A DNA stretch of 64,000 bases from an uncultured Microbacterium sp. (GCF_900078385.1 NZ_FLQR01000001.1:434001-498000), one strand, 5' to 3'; counted from the first letter of the stretch, positions 51,268 through 59,943 are shown. Numbers and translations: made by a program. The notes: generated by a model from the letters alone, not told the origin.

Positions 51268-52251
51268 ATGATCCGGTTCGAGCACGTCAGCAAGCGATTC
51301 CGCGGGACGAACAAGCCGGCCCTCAGCGACGTCGATTTCGAGGTGCAGCGCGGCGAGTTCGTGTTCCTCGTCGGCGCCTCGGGGTCCGGCAAGTCCTCCT
51401 GCCTGCGCCTCATCCTGCGCGAGGACGCACCCACCGAAGGGCGCGTCGTCGTCCTCGGCCGCGACCTGCGCACCCTCTCGAGCCGCAAGGTGCCGTACTT
51501 CCGGCGCCACATCGGGTCGGTCTTCCAGGACTTCCGGCTGCTCCCGAACAAGACGGTCTTCCAGAACGTCGCCTTCACGCTGCAGGTCATCGGCTCCTCG
51601 CGCGCCTTCATCCAGCAGGCCGTGCCGGAGGTGCTCGCGCTCGTCGGGCTCGAGGGGAAGCACAAGCGCTTCCCGCACGAGCTGTCCGGCGGTGAGCAGC
51701 AGCGCGTCGCGATCGCCCGCGCTCTCGTGAACCGTCCGCAGATCCTCCTCGCCGACGAGCCCACCGGAAACCTCGACCCCGCGACATCCGTCGACATCAT
51801 GCAGCTGCTCGCACGCATCAACGCGGGCGGGACGACCGTCGTCATGGCCACGCACGAGGCCGGCTTCGTCGACCAGATGCAGCGCCGCGTCATCGAGCTC
51901 CGCGGCGGCGTCATGGTGCGCGATGACCGGCATGGCGGCTACGGCGACACCTCCTCGCTGCCGAGCCTCGCGCCGGAGCCGGAGAAGGGCGCGGCCGCCG
52001 TCGCCGCCCTCACCGCGGTGCTCGAGCTGCAGCGGGAGATCGCGGAGGCGGGGCCCGTCCCGGACCCGTCGGCATCCACCCCTCCCGTCGTCACCGCGTC
52101 CGCGCCCGTCGACGAGCCGCAGCCGCACACCCGGCCGATCATGATCGACGCGCCCGAGGTCGACCTCGACGACCTGGGCCTGAAGGGGATCGACGTGACC
52201 GGCAAGCTCGGACTCGAAGGCCACGACGACGAAGTGGGCCCGACGACATGA
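51268..52251 (+). CDS. ftsE: Cell division ATP-binding protein FtsE
   Basis: This ABC ATPase of the FtsEX complex controls peptidoglycan hydrolases at division. Walker A is GASGSGKSSC (about 36-45), the signature LSGGEQQRVAIARAL, Walker B ILLADEPTGNLDP, and the switch His MATHEAGF. At 327 residues it is about 100 longer than usual. The extension (about 225-327) is rich in Pro, Ala, Asp and Ser and ends in an acidic GLKGIDVTGKLGLEGHDDE stretch. The stop overlaps ftsX (ATGA). Confidence 0.94.
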   Translation: MIRFEHVSKRFRGTNKPALSDVDFEVQRGEFVFLVGASGSGKSSCLRLILREDAPTEGRVVVLGRDLRTLSSRKVPYFRRHIGSVFQDFRLLPNKTVFQNVAFTLQVIGSSRAFIQQAVPEVLALVGLEGKHKRFPHELSGGEQQRVAIARALVNRPQILLADEPTGNLDPATSVDIMQLLARINAGGTTVVMATHEAGFVDQMQRRVIELRGGVMVRDDRHGGYGDTSSLPSLAPEPEKGAAAVAALTAVLELQREIAEAGPVPDPSASTPPVVTASAPVDEPQPHTRPIMIDAPEVDLDDLGLKGIDVTGKLGLEGHDDEVGPTT

Positions 52252-53162
52252 GATTCCGGCTCATCCTCGCCGAGGCCCTGTCGGGACTGCGGCGCAACGC
52301 CTCGATGGTGATCTCCGTCGTGCTCGTCACGTTCGTCTCGCTGACCTTCGTCGGCGCCGCGATGCTCATGCAGATGCAGATCGGCAAGATGCGGGACTAC
52401 TGGGTCGACCGCGCGCAGGTCGCGGTCTTCATGTGCCGCGCGGACGCCGCGACGACGACGTGCGTCAACGGCGTCGCCACGGAGGACCAGGTGGACCAGG
52501 TCCGCGACAAGCTCGAGAGCCCCGCGCTCGAGGGTGTCGTCCGCGACATCCGCTTCGAGACCCGCGACGAGGCGTACCAGAACGTCCTCGATCTGATGGG
52601 GGAGGACTACGCCGACTTCATCACCCCCGAGCAGCTCAACGAGACGTTCTGGGTCAACCTCGTGGACCCCGGCCAGACCGATGTCATCGCGGAGGCGTTC
52701 GGCGGCATGGACGGCGTCGAGGAGGTGAAGGACCAGATGCAGTATCTGGATCCGCTCTTCTCCGCCCTCACGATCGCGACCTACATCGCGGTGGGGATCG
52801 CGGGGCTGATGCTCATCGCTGCGGTCCTGCTCATCGCCACGACGATCCGGCTGTCCGCGTATGCGCGCCGGAAAGAGCTCGGCATCATGCGCCTCGTCGG
52901 GGCGTCGAACAGGTTCATCCAGACCCCGTTCATCCTGGAAGGCGTCTTCGCCGCGTTCATCGGCTCGGTGCTCGCGAGCGGCGCGATCCTCGCGGGGGTG
53001 GAGTTCGGCGTGCAGCAGTATCTGCGCGGCCGGGTGGACTTCGTGACGGACTGGGTCGACGTCCGGGACGCCGCGGTCGTGATCCCGCTCGTCATCGGGA
53101 TCGGGCTCCTCCTCGCCGCCGTGTCGGCCGGCTTCGCGATCCGGCGCTGGCTTCGCGCCTGA
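52248..53162 (+). CDS. ftsX: Cell division protein FtsX
   Basis: The 304-residue membrane partner of FtsE has a first helix (MVISVVLVTFVSLTFVGAAML), an outer domain (about 45-165) with two cysteines (FMCRADAATTTCVNG) that could form a disulphide, then three helices. The cytoplasmic motif ARRKELGIMRLVGASNRFIQTPFILEG is the FtsX/MacB signature. The ATG overlaps the ftsE stop. smpB follows after 74 bases with its own GAGGAGAAG site. Confidence 0.94.
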   Translation: MRFRLILAEALSGLRRNASMVISVVLVTFVSLTFVGAAMLMQMQIGKMRDYWVDRAQVAVFMCRADAATTTCVNGVATEDQVDQVRDKLESPALEGVVRDIRFETRDEAYQNVLDLMGEDYADFITPEQLNETFWVNLVDPGQTDVIAEAFGGMDGVEEVKDQMQYLDPLFSALTIATYIAVGIAGLMLIAAVLLIATTIRLSAYARRKELGIMRLVGASNRFIQTPFILEGVFAAFIGSVLASGAILAGVEFGVQQYLRGRVDFVTDWVDVRDAAVVIPLVIGIGLLLAAVSAGFAIRRWLRA

Positions 53163-53236
53163 GCCCGCTCTCGGGATAGACTGACAGGCTGCCGCGCGCC
53201 CGTCCGGGTGATCCGCGGCTCATCCGAGGAGAAGTC

Positions 53237-53713
53237 ATGGTCAAGGAACGCGGCGAGAAGGTCGTTGCGACCAACCGTCGCGCGCGCCACGAGTACGCCA
53301 TCGAGAAGACCTACGAGGCAGGGCTCGTGCTCACCGGAACCGAGGTCAAGTCGCTGCGCCAGGGCCGCGCGAACCTCAGCGACGGCTACGCGTACATCGA
53401 CGGCGGCGAGGCGTACCTCGATGCCGTCCACATCCCGGAGTACTCGCAAGGGCATTGGACCAATCACGCCACCAAGCGGACCCGGAAGCTCCTCCTCCAC
53501 AAGGACGAGATCGTGAAGATCTCCCACGCGGTCAGCGCGGGCGGCTACACGCTCGTCCCGCTCAAGCTCTACTTCTCCGACGGTCGCGCCAAGGTCGAGA
53601 TCGCGGTCGCGAAGGGCAAGCGCGAGTTCGAGAAGCGGCAGACGATCCGCGAGCGCGAGGACAAGCGCGAGGCCGAGCGCGCCATGCGGTCCAAGAACCG
53701 CCTCGGCGACTGA
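53237..53713 (+). CDS. smpB: SsrA-binding protein
   Basis: This 158-residue protein brings tmRNA to stalled ribosomes. It shows VATNRRARHEYAIEKTYEAGLVL, TGTEVKSLRQGRANLSDGYAYI, IPEYSQGHWTNHATKRTRKLLLH and the basic tail (REREDKREAERAMRSKNRLGD), all characteristic. The ATG has GAGGAGAAG six bases upstream. A TAGACT -10-like box lies about 60 bases before it. The tmRNA gene itself lies about 800 bases downstream, beyond an opposite-strand gene. Confidence 0.96.
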   Translation: MVKERGEKVVATNRRARHEYAIEKTYEAGLVLTGTEVKSLRQGRANLSDGYAYIDGGEAYLDAVHIPEYSQGHWTNHATKRTRKLLLHKDEIVKISHAVSAGGYTLVPLKLYFSDGRAKVEIAVAKGKREFEKRQTIREREDKREAERAMRSKNRLGD

Positions 53714-53720
53714 GGTCCGT

Positions 53721-54386
53721 TCAGCTCGCGCGGAAGCGCGCCTCGACGCCGGCGGCGATGACGATCTCGTCCGGGTGGAACTCCGCCATCGCGGACCCCG
53801 CGGCATCCATCTCCATCGAGGCCTTCATCATCCGCATGGCCCCGCCCACCGGCGGCTCGCCGTCGGTCAGGAGACCGAGGTCCGCGATCTCGACGGGGGT
53901 GAGCGTCGCGCGGCCGATCGCGCCGGCATACGCCGTCGCGCGCTCGACGGCGACCGACACCGCCTGCGTCGCGACCTCGCGCTCGACGCGTGCGCGGGTC
54001 TCGGGGGTGAGCTCCCACGACACCGAGCCCACCTGCACGCCCTCGCGCGCCGCGATGTCGCTCAGCCAGTCGGAGAGGAGCATGAAGTCGGTGAACGTCG
54101 CCGTGAGTTCGACGGACGCGTGGTGGACCAGGTCGAGCTGACGGCCCTCGTTGTTCCACGGACGGTCCGCCCACACCGCGACGCGCTGGCTCGCCCAGTC
54201 CGCGATCGCCCCGGACGTCTTGCGCGCCGTCAGATCGTCGCGGATCGGGGCGACGAGCGCCGCGATCCTCTCCACGACGGCGCCGCGCTCGGGACCGTCG
54301 ACGGACGCGGAGACGTGGGCGACGGCGCGCTCCGGCGCGATGCGCGCCTCGTGCTCGCCGCGGACCGTGATGGTGACCTCGCTCAT
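53721..54386 (-). CDS. SIMPL (DUF541) domain protein
   Basis: The 221-residue protein starts EVTITVRGEHEARIAPERAVAHVSASV, typical of the SIMPL/DUF541 (periplasmic/immunogenic) family. Its end (FHPDEIVIAAGVEARF) corresponds to the family's C-terminal strand. No signal peptide is visible, so this member is cytosolic. Function unknown. It lies between smpB and ssrA on the opposite strand. The start is ATG at 54386. Confidence 0.75.
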   Translation of the reverse strand: MSEVTITVRGEHEARIAPERAVAHVSASVDGPERGAVVERIAALVAPIRDDLTARKTSGAIADWASQRVAVWADRPWNNEGRQLDLVHHASVELTATFTDFMLLSDWLSDIAAREGVQVGSVSWELTPETRARVEREVATQAVSVAVERATAYAGAIGRATLTPVEIADLGLLTDGEPPVGGAMRMMKASMEMDAAGSAMAEFHPDEIVIAAGVEARFRAS

Positions 54387-54530
54387 GTCGCGAGTGTATC
54401 CGGCCGCTTCCGCGACCACCGGGAATGGCGGCTGTCCGGCATCCGTTGTACGCTGTAATGCTCGGGTGCTTCGGCTCCCGGGAGCACAACTCCACAGCGT
54501 GACAACGGCCGCCTTCATGCGAAGGTCCAC

Positions 54531-54899
54531 GGGGATGATCGGTTTCGACATCGCCTGTGAATCTGCGGGAAGCGGGCCGAGGATGCAGGGTTATCTCGTA
54601 AACGATCTCTGCAAAACTATAAGTGCCGAATCCAAGCGCACTGAGTTCGCCCTCGCTGCCTAAGCGAGCCTGAACTCCGTCAGACCGTAGGCGATCCCGC
54701 TACGGATCCTGGCGTCATCTAGGGATCTTGCTGCGTGACGGCGTCTGGACGTCACGTGGGACTCTTCCCAGGCTGGGCTCGTCGACTTAGGTGTCTGTGA
54801 CAAAGGTCGGAGCCGAGTAGAACGTCTGCACAGACTGCGCCCGGAGAAGACGCAGTATCTCAGCGATGGACGGGGGTTCGATTCCCCCCATCTCCACCA
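54531..54899 (+). ncRNA. ssrA: Transfer-messenger RNA
   Basis: 369 nt including CCA. The 5' end GGGGATG pairs with CATCTCC next to ACCA, and the tRNA-like T arm GGGGGTTCGATTCCCCCC is intact. The tag frame ends ...KRTEFALAA then TAA at 54661-54663. The resume codon is probably GCC at 54625, after TAAGT, which gives a 12-residue tag AESKRTEFALAA (54625-54660). A strong terminator follows. Confidence 0.96.
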
Positions 54900-54917
54900 C
54901 GCCGTTGTCACGGAGGA

Positions 54918-54953
54918 GGCCCGGCCCCTGCGCATTCGCGTGGGGGCCGGGCC
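54918..54953 (+). terminator. Terminator of ssrA
   Basis: An 11-bp perfect stem GGCCCGGCCCC / GGGGCCGGGCC with a 14-base loop, followed by GTTT, lies 18 bases after the tmRNA CCA. Confidence 0.85.
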
Positions 54954-55122
54954 GTTTCGCTGTCCTCGCATCCCATTGACGCGGTCCCGCGACAGGACCA
55001 GAATGAGCGCCGGGCCGTCGCGGACGATGGTCAGCATCACCGGACGGCGGTACGGGGGGTAACCGACTTCCGCCCGGATTCCCGGCGCTCGGCGTCACCG
55101 CCGAGCCGAATTCGGAGGTGTC

Positions 55123-56247
55123 ATGAAGAAGTCCCGCGCGCTCTGGGCCGGTTTCGCCGCCCTCGCGCTCGTCCTCGCCACGCCGACCATGGCGTCAGCG
55201 GGTCAGAAGCCGAAGCCGGCTCCCGACCCGGTCGTGAAGTCCTCGCAGGTCGTCGCGCCCTTCAACCTCGACCTCGCCGGCAAGAAGGTCTACGTCGCCG
55301 ACGGGTTCGTCGGCATCGTCGGGACCCTCTCCGCCGACGGCTCGATCACGCCGACCGCGAACCCGGCTCCCGGCGCCTCGGGCGTGGAGCTCTCGCGCGA
55401 CGGCAGGACGCTCGCGTTCACGACGACCGAAGGGGAGATGGAGATCACCGGCAGCGGCCTGAACCTGTGGGGCGCGCGGGGCTCGAAGGTCTACGCCGAC
55501 ACCCTCGCGTACGAGACGGCGAACAACCCCGACCAGACGATCGCCTACGGCGTCGCGAACCCGAGTGCGTGCGTCAGCGAGGCGCTGACGGCCGCCGGGT
55601 TCCCGGTCAGCTACACGGGACTCGTCGACTCGCACGCGTACTCGGTGACCCAGTGGGGAAGGAAGTGGGTCGTCGCGGATGCCGGCGCCAACGCACTCCT
55701 CACGGTGGACAGCCGCGGCAACGTCGGCACCCTCGCCGTCCTGCCCGCACAGCCCACGACCATCACGGCGGCGATGGCGACCGCGCTCGGCCTGCCGGAC
55801 TGCGTCGTCGGCGTGGCCTACCGGTTCGAAGCGGTGCCGACCGACGTCGAGGTCGGTCGTGACGGGATGCTGTACGTCACGACGCTGCCGGGCGGCCCCG
55901 AGTCGCCCGTCCTCGGCGCCCGCGGTGCGCTGTGGAGGGTGAACCCGTGGACCGGCACGGCGACGCAGATCGCGAGCGGATTCCTCGGCGCGACCAACCT
56001 CGCGATCGGCCAGCGCGGCGAGATCTACGTCGCGGAGTACTTCGCGAGCACCATCTCGGTGGTCAAGAACGGCAAGAAGTCGCACTACCTCGACCTGACG
56101 AACGTCGTCGCCGTCGAGTCGGGTCCGGGCGGTTCGCTGTGGGCCGGGACGACGATCTCGCTCGACCCGACCGCTCCGCAGGTGCCGGGCACGATCGTGG
56201 AGATCGTGAACGGCAAGTGGCACAAGAAGGCGACGCTCCGCGACTGA
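55123..56247 (+). CDS. Secreted ScyD/ScyE family protein (beta-propeller)
   Basis: The 374-residue protein has a signal peptide (RALWAGFAALALVLATPTMASA) and then repeated beta-propeller-like blades, with the recurring pattern ...D(V/I)..G.DG.LYV and GATNLAIGQRGEIYVAEYF near residue 290. This matches the actinobacterial proteins named after cyanobacterial ScyD/ScyE, and no enzyme activity is evident. The ATG at 55123 is behind TTCGGAGGTG. A GCTCGGCG-TCAC-CGCCGAGC hairpin (55087-55106) lies in the 5' region. A long stem-loop follows the stop. Confidence 0.78.
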   Translation: MKKSRALWAGFAALALVLATPTMASAGQKPKPAPDPVVKSSQVVAPFNLDLAGKKVYVADGFVGIVGTLSADGSITPTANPAPGASGVELSRDGRTLAFTTTEGEMEITGSGLNLWGARGSKVYADTLAYETANNPDQTIAYGVANPSACVSEALTAAGFPVSYTGLVDSHAYSVTQWGRKWVVADAGANALLTVDSRGNVGTLAVLPAQPTTITAAMATALGLPDCVVGVAYRFEAVPTDVEVGRDGMLYVTTLPGGPESPVLGARGALWRVNPWTGTATQIASGFLGATNLAIGQRGEIYVAEYFASTISVVKNGKKSHYLDLTNVVAVESGPGGSLWAGTTISLDPTAPQVPGTIVEIVNGKWHKKATLRD

Positions 56248-56264
56248 GGACGATGCTGGGGACA

Positions 56265-56293
56265 GGGGGCGTGATCGTGGCGATCGCGCCCCC
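56265..56293. terminator. 13-bp stem-loop after the ScyD-type gene
   Basis: GGGGGCGTGATCG (56265-56277) and CGATCGCGCCCCC (56281-56293) pair around a TGG loop with one G-T wobble. The position 17 bases after the stop fits a transcription end, though no T run follows. Confidence 0.6.
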
Positions 56294-56321
56294 GCACCGG
56301 TGTCGGTGACGAGGACGGATC

Positions 56322-56663
56322 ATGCAGGGACTCTTCCTGGCATCCACCCACCGGTTCGTGTTCGACGTGACGGGGCCGCCCGGCAGCGGTGAGCGCGTCG
56401 TCGCCACGCGCTACTACCTGCTCTCCGGTGACGGACGCTTCCACCGCGGATGGGGGCTGCCGAGCGTCCCCGGAGGTGACATCGCCGCGTTCGACTTCGC
56501 GGCGGTGGAGACCGAGGACGCGTACAACACCGGCACGTACACGGTCGAGGGGGAGCGGATCCTCTTCCATCCGATGACCGGCGACGAGGAGGCCGGTGTG
56601 TTCGACGGCGACCGGCTGCACGCCGAGCAGCTCAGCTTCGACTGGTCGACTCCGGGCCGCTGA
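56322..56663 (+). CDS. Hypothetical protein
   Basis: The 113-residue acidic soluble protein is not recognised. It has no signal, helix or cysteine. Regular beta-strand alternation (RFVFDVTGPPG, TYTVEGERILFHP) suggests a small beta-barrel. ATG at 56322 lies just behind GAGGACGG. Its last 32 bases overlap, tail to tail, the end of the next gene on the other strand, which is unusual in this window and makes either stop worth checking. Confidence 0.55.
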   Translation: MQGLFLASTHRFVFDVTGPPGSGERVVATRYYLLSGDGRFHRGWGLPSVPGGDIAAFDFAAVETEDAYNTGTYTVEGERILFHPMTGDEEAGVFDGDRLHAEQLSFDWSTPGR

Positions 56664-57261
56664 CCGCCTCGGCGTCGGGCCCGAAAAGCGACCAGGCGGT
56701 GCGCGCCGTCAGGGACGCGACCGTCACCGCCATGAGCGCCCCCGCGACGACGTACAGTGCGGCGACGAGCCCGATCGGGCTGGCCTCGTCGACGAACGGG
56801 GACGGGGCCGCGGTCCAGGCGATCGCCACGAGCCAGGCAGCCATCGTGACGGGGATCCACCGCGCCGTCTTCTTCCGCCCGAGTGCCAGCCATTGGGCGA
56901 CGGGGATGGTGGCCAGCAGCACGAGCCCTCCGACCACGAGGAGCGGAACCGCGGCGGCGAGGTCGATGTCCAGCCCCAGGCTGCTCGGCAGCATCCCGAT
57001 CAGCCACGCGAGCGACGCCGCCCCGGCCGTCGCGCCCACCCACAGGGCGCGCCGCGGGCGTCGCGATCCCATCGCGGCGTACTGCCCGGTCGCGAGCGCG
57101 GCGCCCTCCACCGCGCCGGCGGCGACGACCAGGAGAAGCCGCCACGGATCCGGCGTACCCCACACGATCGTGAGGATCGCGACGGCCGTGGCGACGGCGA
57201 ACCCCGACGCCTCGCCGATCGACACGAGGAGGATCCAGCGTCGGAGGAAGCGTGCGCGCAT
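56632..57261 (-). CDS. Integral membrane protein of unknown function
   Basis: The 209-residue protein has six hydrophobic segments, among them ILLVSIGEASGFAVATAVAI, VPLLVVGGLVLLATIPVAQWLAL and GLVAALYVVAGALMAVTVASL. The N-terminus MRARFLRRW is positively charged, so it faces the cytosol. No family is recognised. The start is ATG at 57261, five bases after the stop of the pterin-dehydratase-like/VOC gene. The two are probably co-transcribed. Confidence 0.65.
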   Translation of the reverse strand: MRARFLRRWILLVSIGEASGFAVATAVAILTIVWGTPDPWRLLLVVAAGAVEGAALATGQYAAMGSRRPRRALWVGATAGAASLAWLIGMLPSSLGLDIDLAAAVPLLVVGGLVLLATIPVAQWLALGRKKTARWIPVTMAAWLVAIAWTAAPSPFVDEASPIGLVAALYVVAGALMAVTVASLTARTAWSLFGPDAEAVSGPESTSRS

Positions 57262-57266
57262 GTCGG

Positions 57267-57956
57267 TCAGGCTTCGAGGTCGGCCCAGCCGGCGATGTCG
57301 ACCTTGTGGTTCTCCGGCGACGCGATCGTCCAGGAGTTCATGGACACGTTGTCGTCGACGATCCGGCCGCCGGCGGCGACGGCTGCGCGGACCCGCTTCT
57401 CGGCCTGATCGGCCGGCACCGACACGTCGATGTGCGTGCGACCTCGTCCCGGGCGGGGCGGCGTCAGTTCGTGGAACCACAGGTGCGGGCCACGGCGGAT
57501 CGGGTCGATGAGATCCTCGTCGCCGACGCGCACATAGCCGAACGCTGCTTCCCAGAAGGGGCGCGTATCGGCGCCGGCGTCCTGCGCGACGGCGATCCCG
57601 ACGACCTGGAGCATGGACGGGTCCGGCTCCAACCCGAGGCGGTGCGCGGCGGCGCTGATCGCGGCGGCGAGATCGGCATCCTTCCGGCTGAGCGCCCCAT
57701 CCTGCCTCGTGAAGGTCCGCACCGTCACGCCCTGCGGACGCACATCGACGTCGGGTTCGTGCCCGACGGCCGCGGCCGCGGCGGCGATCGCGGCGACGAA
57801 CTCGGCGGCATGCGCGAACGAGCCGGTGCGATAGAACGCGTGCGCGCCCCAGAACAGCACGCGCCAATCGCCCACCCCGGGCGTCGCGTGGAAATCCTCG
57901 GGCTGCAGCTGCCCGAAGGCGTCGTCCTGATCGTCGCCGCGCGGGTCGATTTCCAT
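57267..57956 (-). CDS. Pterin-dehydratase-like / VOC fusion protein
   Basis: Residues about 15-110 of 229 resemble 4a-carbinolamine dehydratase (GDWRVLFWGAHAFYRTG, then GHEPDVDVRPQGVTVRTFTRQDG and LSRKDADLAAAIS). The catalytic HHP of true dehydratases reads HEP here, so activity is doubtful. Residues about 115-229 form a VOC/glyoxalase-type half (GIAVAQDAGADTRPFWEAAFGY, RTHIDVSVP, WTIASPENHKVDIAGW). ATG at 57956 follows AAGGAGCAGCTC. The fusion recurs in actinobacterial VOC proteins as far as I recall. Substrate unknown. Confidence 0.7.
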   Translation of the reverse strand: MEIDPRGDDQDDAFGQLQPEDFHATPGVGDWRVLFWGAHAFYRTGSFAHAAEFVAAIAAAAAAVGHEPDVDVRPQGVTVRTFTRQDGALSRKDADLAAAISAAAHRLGLEPDPSMLQVVGIAVAQDAGADTRPFWEAAFGYVRVGDEDLIDPIRRGPHLWFHELTPPRPGRGRTHIDVSVPADQAEKRVRAAVAAGGRIVDDNVSMNSWTIASPENHKVDIAGWADLEA

Positions 57957-58102
57957 GAGCTGCTCCTTCGGTGCCTCGTCGGTCCTCGCGGCGAGGCTAG
58001 CGCGCCCCGTCGACAGGGGACAGGACATTCGGCCCTCGCGGGGGTGGATCGGTCGCGCTCCCGGCATTCCGCGCCGGGATCGACGGGTGCACAATGTGCC
58101 CT

Positions 58103-58807
58103 ATGAGCGCGCCGATCCCACCGGAGACACCCCCTGTCGTGGAGTCCGATGCGGCACTCGGCCGTCGCGCGCAGATCCTGGCCACCGAGCACTGGGGGCT
58201 CCTCGCGGCGCGCGGCACGGCGCAGAGCGAGGTGCTCACGCGCATCACGATCTTCCTCACCCTGGTCTCCGCCGGCCTCGTCACGATCGGGCTGCTCGGC
58301 CAGGCGACCTCGTTCGAGGGATGGTTCGGCGGAGCCGCCATCGCGATCCTCGTGTTCCTCGCCCTCGTCGGAGTCATGACGCAGACGCGCGTGCTCAACG
58401 TGTCGGAGGAGGACATGATGTACGTCGTCGCGATGAACCGGCTGCGTGGCGCCTACGTCGACCTCGACCCGGCCGTGGCGGACATCTTCCTCGCCGCCGT
58501 CGCCGACGATCGCCCCGGAATGGAGCGCACCTACTCGTTCCTCCGGCCCCGCAGCGTGAGCGTCCTGTTCGGCAGCTCGATGATGCTCATCATCGTCGTC
58601 AACGCGTGCGTCGTCGGCCTCGTCGCGGGTGCCATCATCGCCACGGCCGGCGGATCGTGGGGGTGGGCGGTCGGCGTCGGGGCCGTGATCGGCCTGCTCA
58701 CGGGAGCCGCATTCTTCGCCTACGGCGGACTGACCTTCCGGCGCACCTGGCAGCGGTACGTGCCACGCCGGACCACAGCGGACGAGCAGCCCTGGCTCCG
58801 CCGCTGA
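58103..58807 (+). CDS. Four-helix membrane protein of unknown function
   Basis: The 234-residue protein has two helix pairs (ITIFLTLVSAGLVTIGLLGQA with IAILVFLALVGVM, and MLIIVVNACVVGLVAGAII with VIGLLTGAAFFAYGG). A loop between them carries LNVSEEDMMYVVAMNRLRGAYVDLDP. Such LNxxxED...MNRLR loops occur in hypothetical membrane proteins of several actinobacteria. No function is known. ATG at 58103 was chosen because a CACAAT -10-like box lies seven bases before it; the ATG at 58094 overlaps that box. Confidence 0.68.
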   Translation: MSAPIPPETPPVVESDAALGRRAQILATEHWGLLAARGTAQSEVLTRITIFLTLVSAGLVTIGLLGQATSFEGWFGGAAIAILVFLALVGVMTQTRVLNVSEEDMMYVVAMNRLRGAYVDLDPAVADIFLAAVADDRPGMERTYSFLRPRSVSVLFGSSMMLIIVVNACVVGLVAGAIIATAGGSWGWAVGVGAVIGLLTGAAFFAYGGLTFRRTWQRYVPRRTTADEQPWLRR

Positions 58808-58822
58808 GCCTGCCTCGCCCCG

Positions 58823-59434
58823 TCACCCGCCGAGCAGCTGGCCCTCCAGGGTGGCTGCGAGCCAGGCCTCGAACCGCTCCGGCGGCCAGCCGGAGGCGGC
58901 GACCAGCTCGCCGTAGACGCCGGCCGCCGCGTACGCGCGGAAGAGCGCCTGGGCATCGGCGGGAGCGATCACGAGCGCGTCGCCGAGCGAGGCGATGAGG
59001 GCGTCCATGACACGGTTCCTCCCGCGCAGCTTGCCGCGCAGGAGGGCCTGCGTCTCGGCGTCCTCATCGATCGCCGCGTCGAGGATGCGGACGACGTCGA
59101 AGTCGGTCGAGTAGAGCGTCGTGAGCCAGCGCGCAGCGCCGCGCAGGCGGGCGCGCGGGTCCGGCTCGGCGAGGATCGCGGCGGCCATCTCGCGCGCGCC
59201 CGCCTGTTCGAGCCACCGCTCGCAGATGAGGGTGAGGATCTCCCGCTTCGCGCCGAACGTCGCGTAGACCGTGCGGTCGCCGACGCCCGCCTCCTTCGCG
59301 ATGGCATCCATGCTCGTGGAGCCGTACCCGTCCCGCGCGAACAGCCGCCGCGCGCTCTCGGCGATCCGGACGCGCGTCGCCTCGGCCTGCGCGCGACGGT
59401 ACGCGGAGCCGGGGCTCTTGACGTCGGAGGTCAC
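58823..59434 (-). CDS. TetR-family regulator
   Basis: The 203-residue protein has the N-terminal helix-turn-helix IAESARRLFARDGYGSTSMDAIAKEAGVGDRTVYATFGAKREIL, where each part is the classical TetR pattern (residues about 24-67). The C-terminal ligand domain is unspecific. GTG at 59434 lies seven bases after a TACTGT -10 box, hence leaderless. It is divergent from a SnoaL-like gene. The gap contains GCAGT/ACTGC repeats that may be its operator. Confidence 0.85.
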   Translation of the reverse strand: MTSDVKSPGSAYRRAQAEATRVRIAESARRLFARDGYGSTSMDAIAKEAGVGDRTVYATFGAKREILTLICERWLEQAGAREMAAAILAEPDPRARLRGAARWLTTLYSTDFDVVRILDAAIDEDAETQALLRGKLRGRNRVMDALIASLGDALVIAPADAQALFRAYAAAGVYGELVAASGWPPERFEAWLAATLEGQLLGG

Positions 59435-59461
59435 GGGGTCCACAGTAGCTACGACACTCGA

Positions 59462-59484
59462 TGCAGTGCTACTGCAGTGACTGC
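59462..59484. promoter_or_regulatory. Overlapping palindromes, candidate TetR operator
   Basis: TGCAGT-GCT-ACTGCA (59462-59476) is followed by GCAGT-G-ACTGC (59474-59484). The two share bases, giving four alternating half-sites between the divergent TetR and SnoaL-like genes. Confidence 0.5.
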
Positions 59485-59515
59485 GGGATTGGTGCAGCGA
59501 AAGGGAGAACAGCGG

Positions 59516-59938
59516 ATGAGCGAGCAGACGAGCGTCCTGGAGCGGATGCTGCACGAAGGGTTCGCGACGGGTGACACCGACATCGTCGATGAGCTCTGCC
59601 ATCCCGACCTCATCGAGCATCAGTTCGGGCTGTCGGGTGTCGGGGCCGAGGCGATCGCGAAGGTCAAGCGCGCGATCGCCGAGGTGCATCGCGGCATGCC
59701 GGATCTGCAGTTCACGATCGAGGATGCGGCGGAGAGCGGCGATGTCGTCTGGATCCGGGCGGAGGGGACGGCGACCAACACCGGCCCGTTCCTGGGCCCC
59801 CCGACCGGCAGGGCGGTGCGCTTCACCGTCATCGACATCGCGCGGATCCGTGACGGGCGCATCGTCGAGCACTGGGGCGTCCCCGACCGGTTCGCGATCC
59901 TCATGCGGCTCGGACGGATCCCGATGCCCGTGGGGTGA
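59516..59938 (+). CDS. SnoaL-like ester cyclase/polyketide cyclase family protein
   Basis: This 140-residue single-domain NTF2-like protein shows MLHEGFATGDTDIVDELCHPDLIEHQ at the start and IRDGRIVEHWGVPDRFAIL at the end, both usual for SnoaL-like proteins. Substrates vary widely in this family. ATG at 59516 was chosen with AAAGGGAGAA seven bases upstream; a longer start at 59477 lies within the operator-like repeats. It is probably controlled by the divergent TetR protein. Confidence 0.8.
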   Translation: MSEQTSVLERMLHEGFATGDTDIVDELCHPDLIEHQFGLSGVGAEAIAKVKRAIAEVHRGMPDLQFTIEDAAESGDVVWIRAEGTATNTGPFLGPPTGRAVRFTVIDIARIRDGRIVEHWGVPDRFAILMRLGRIPMPVG

Positions 59939-59943
59939 GGCGG

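Noticed and set aside
54660..55098. Short minus-strand frames over ssrA with the string WGESNPRPSLRYC
   Set aside because: This is the well-known false protein from reading the reverse strand of a tmRNA/tRNA 3' end.
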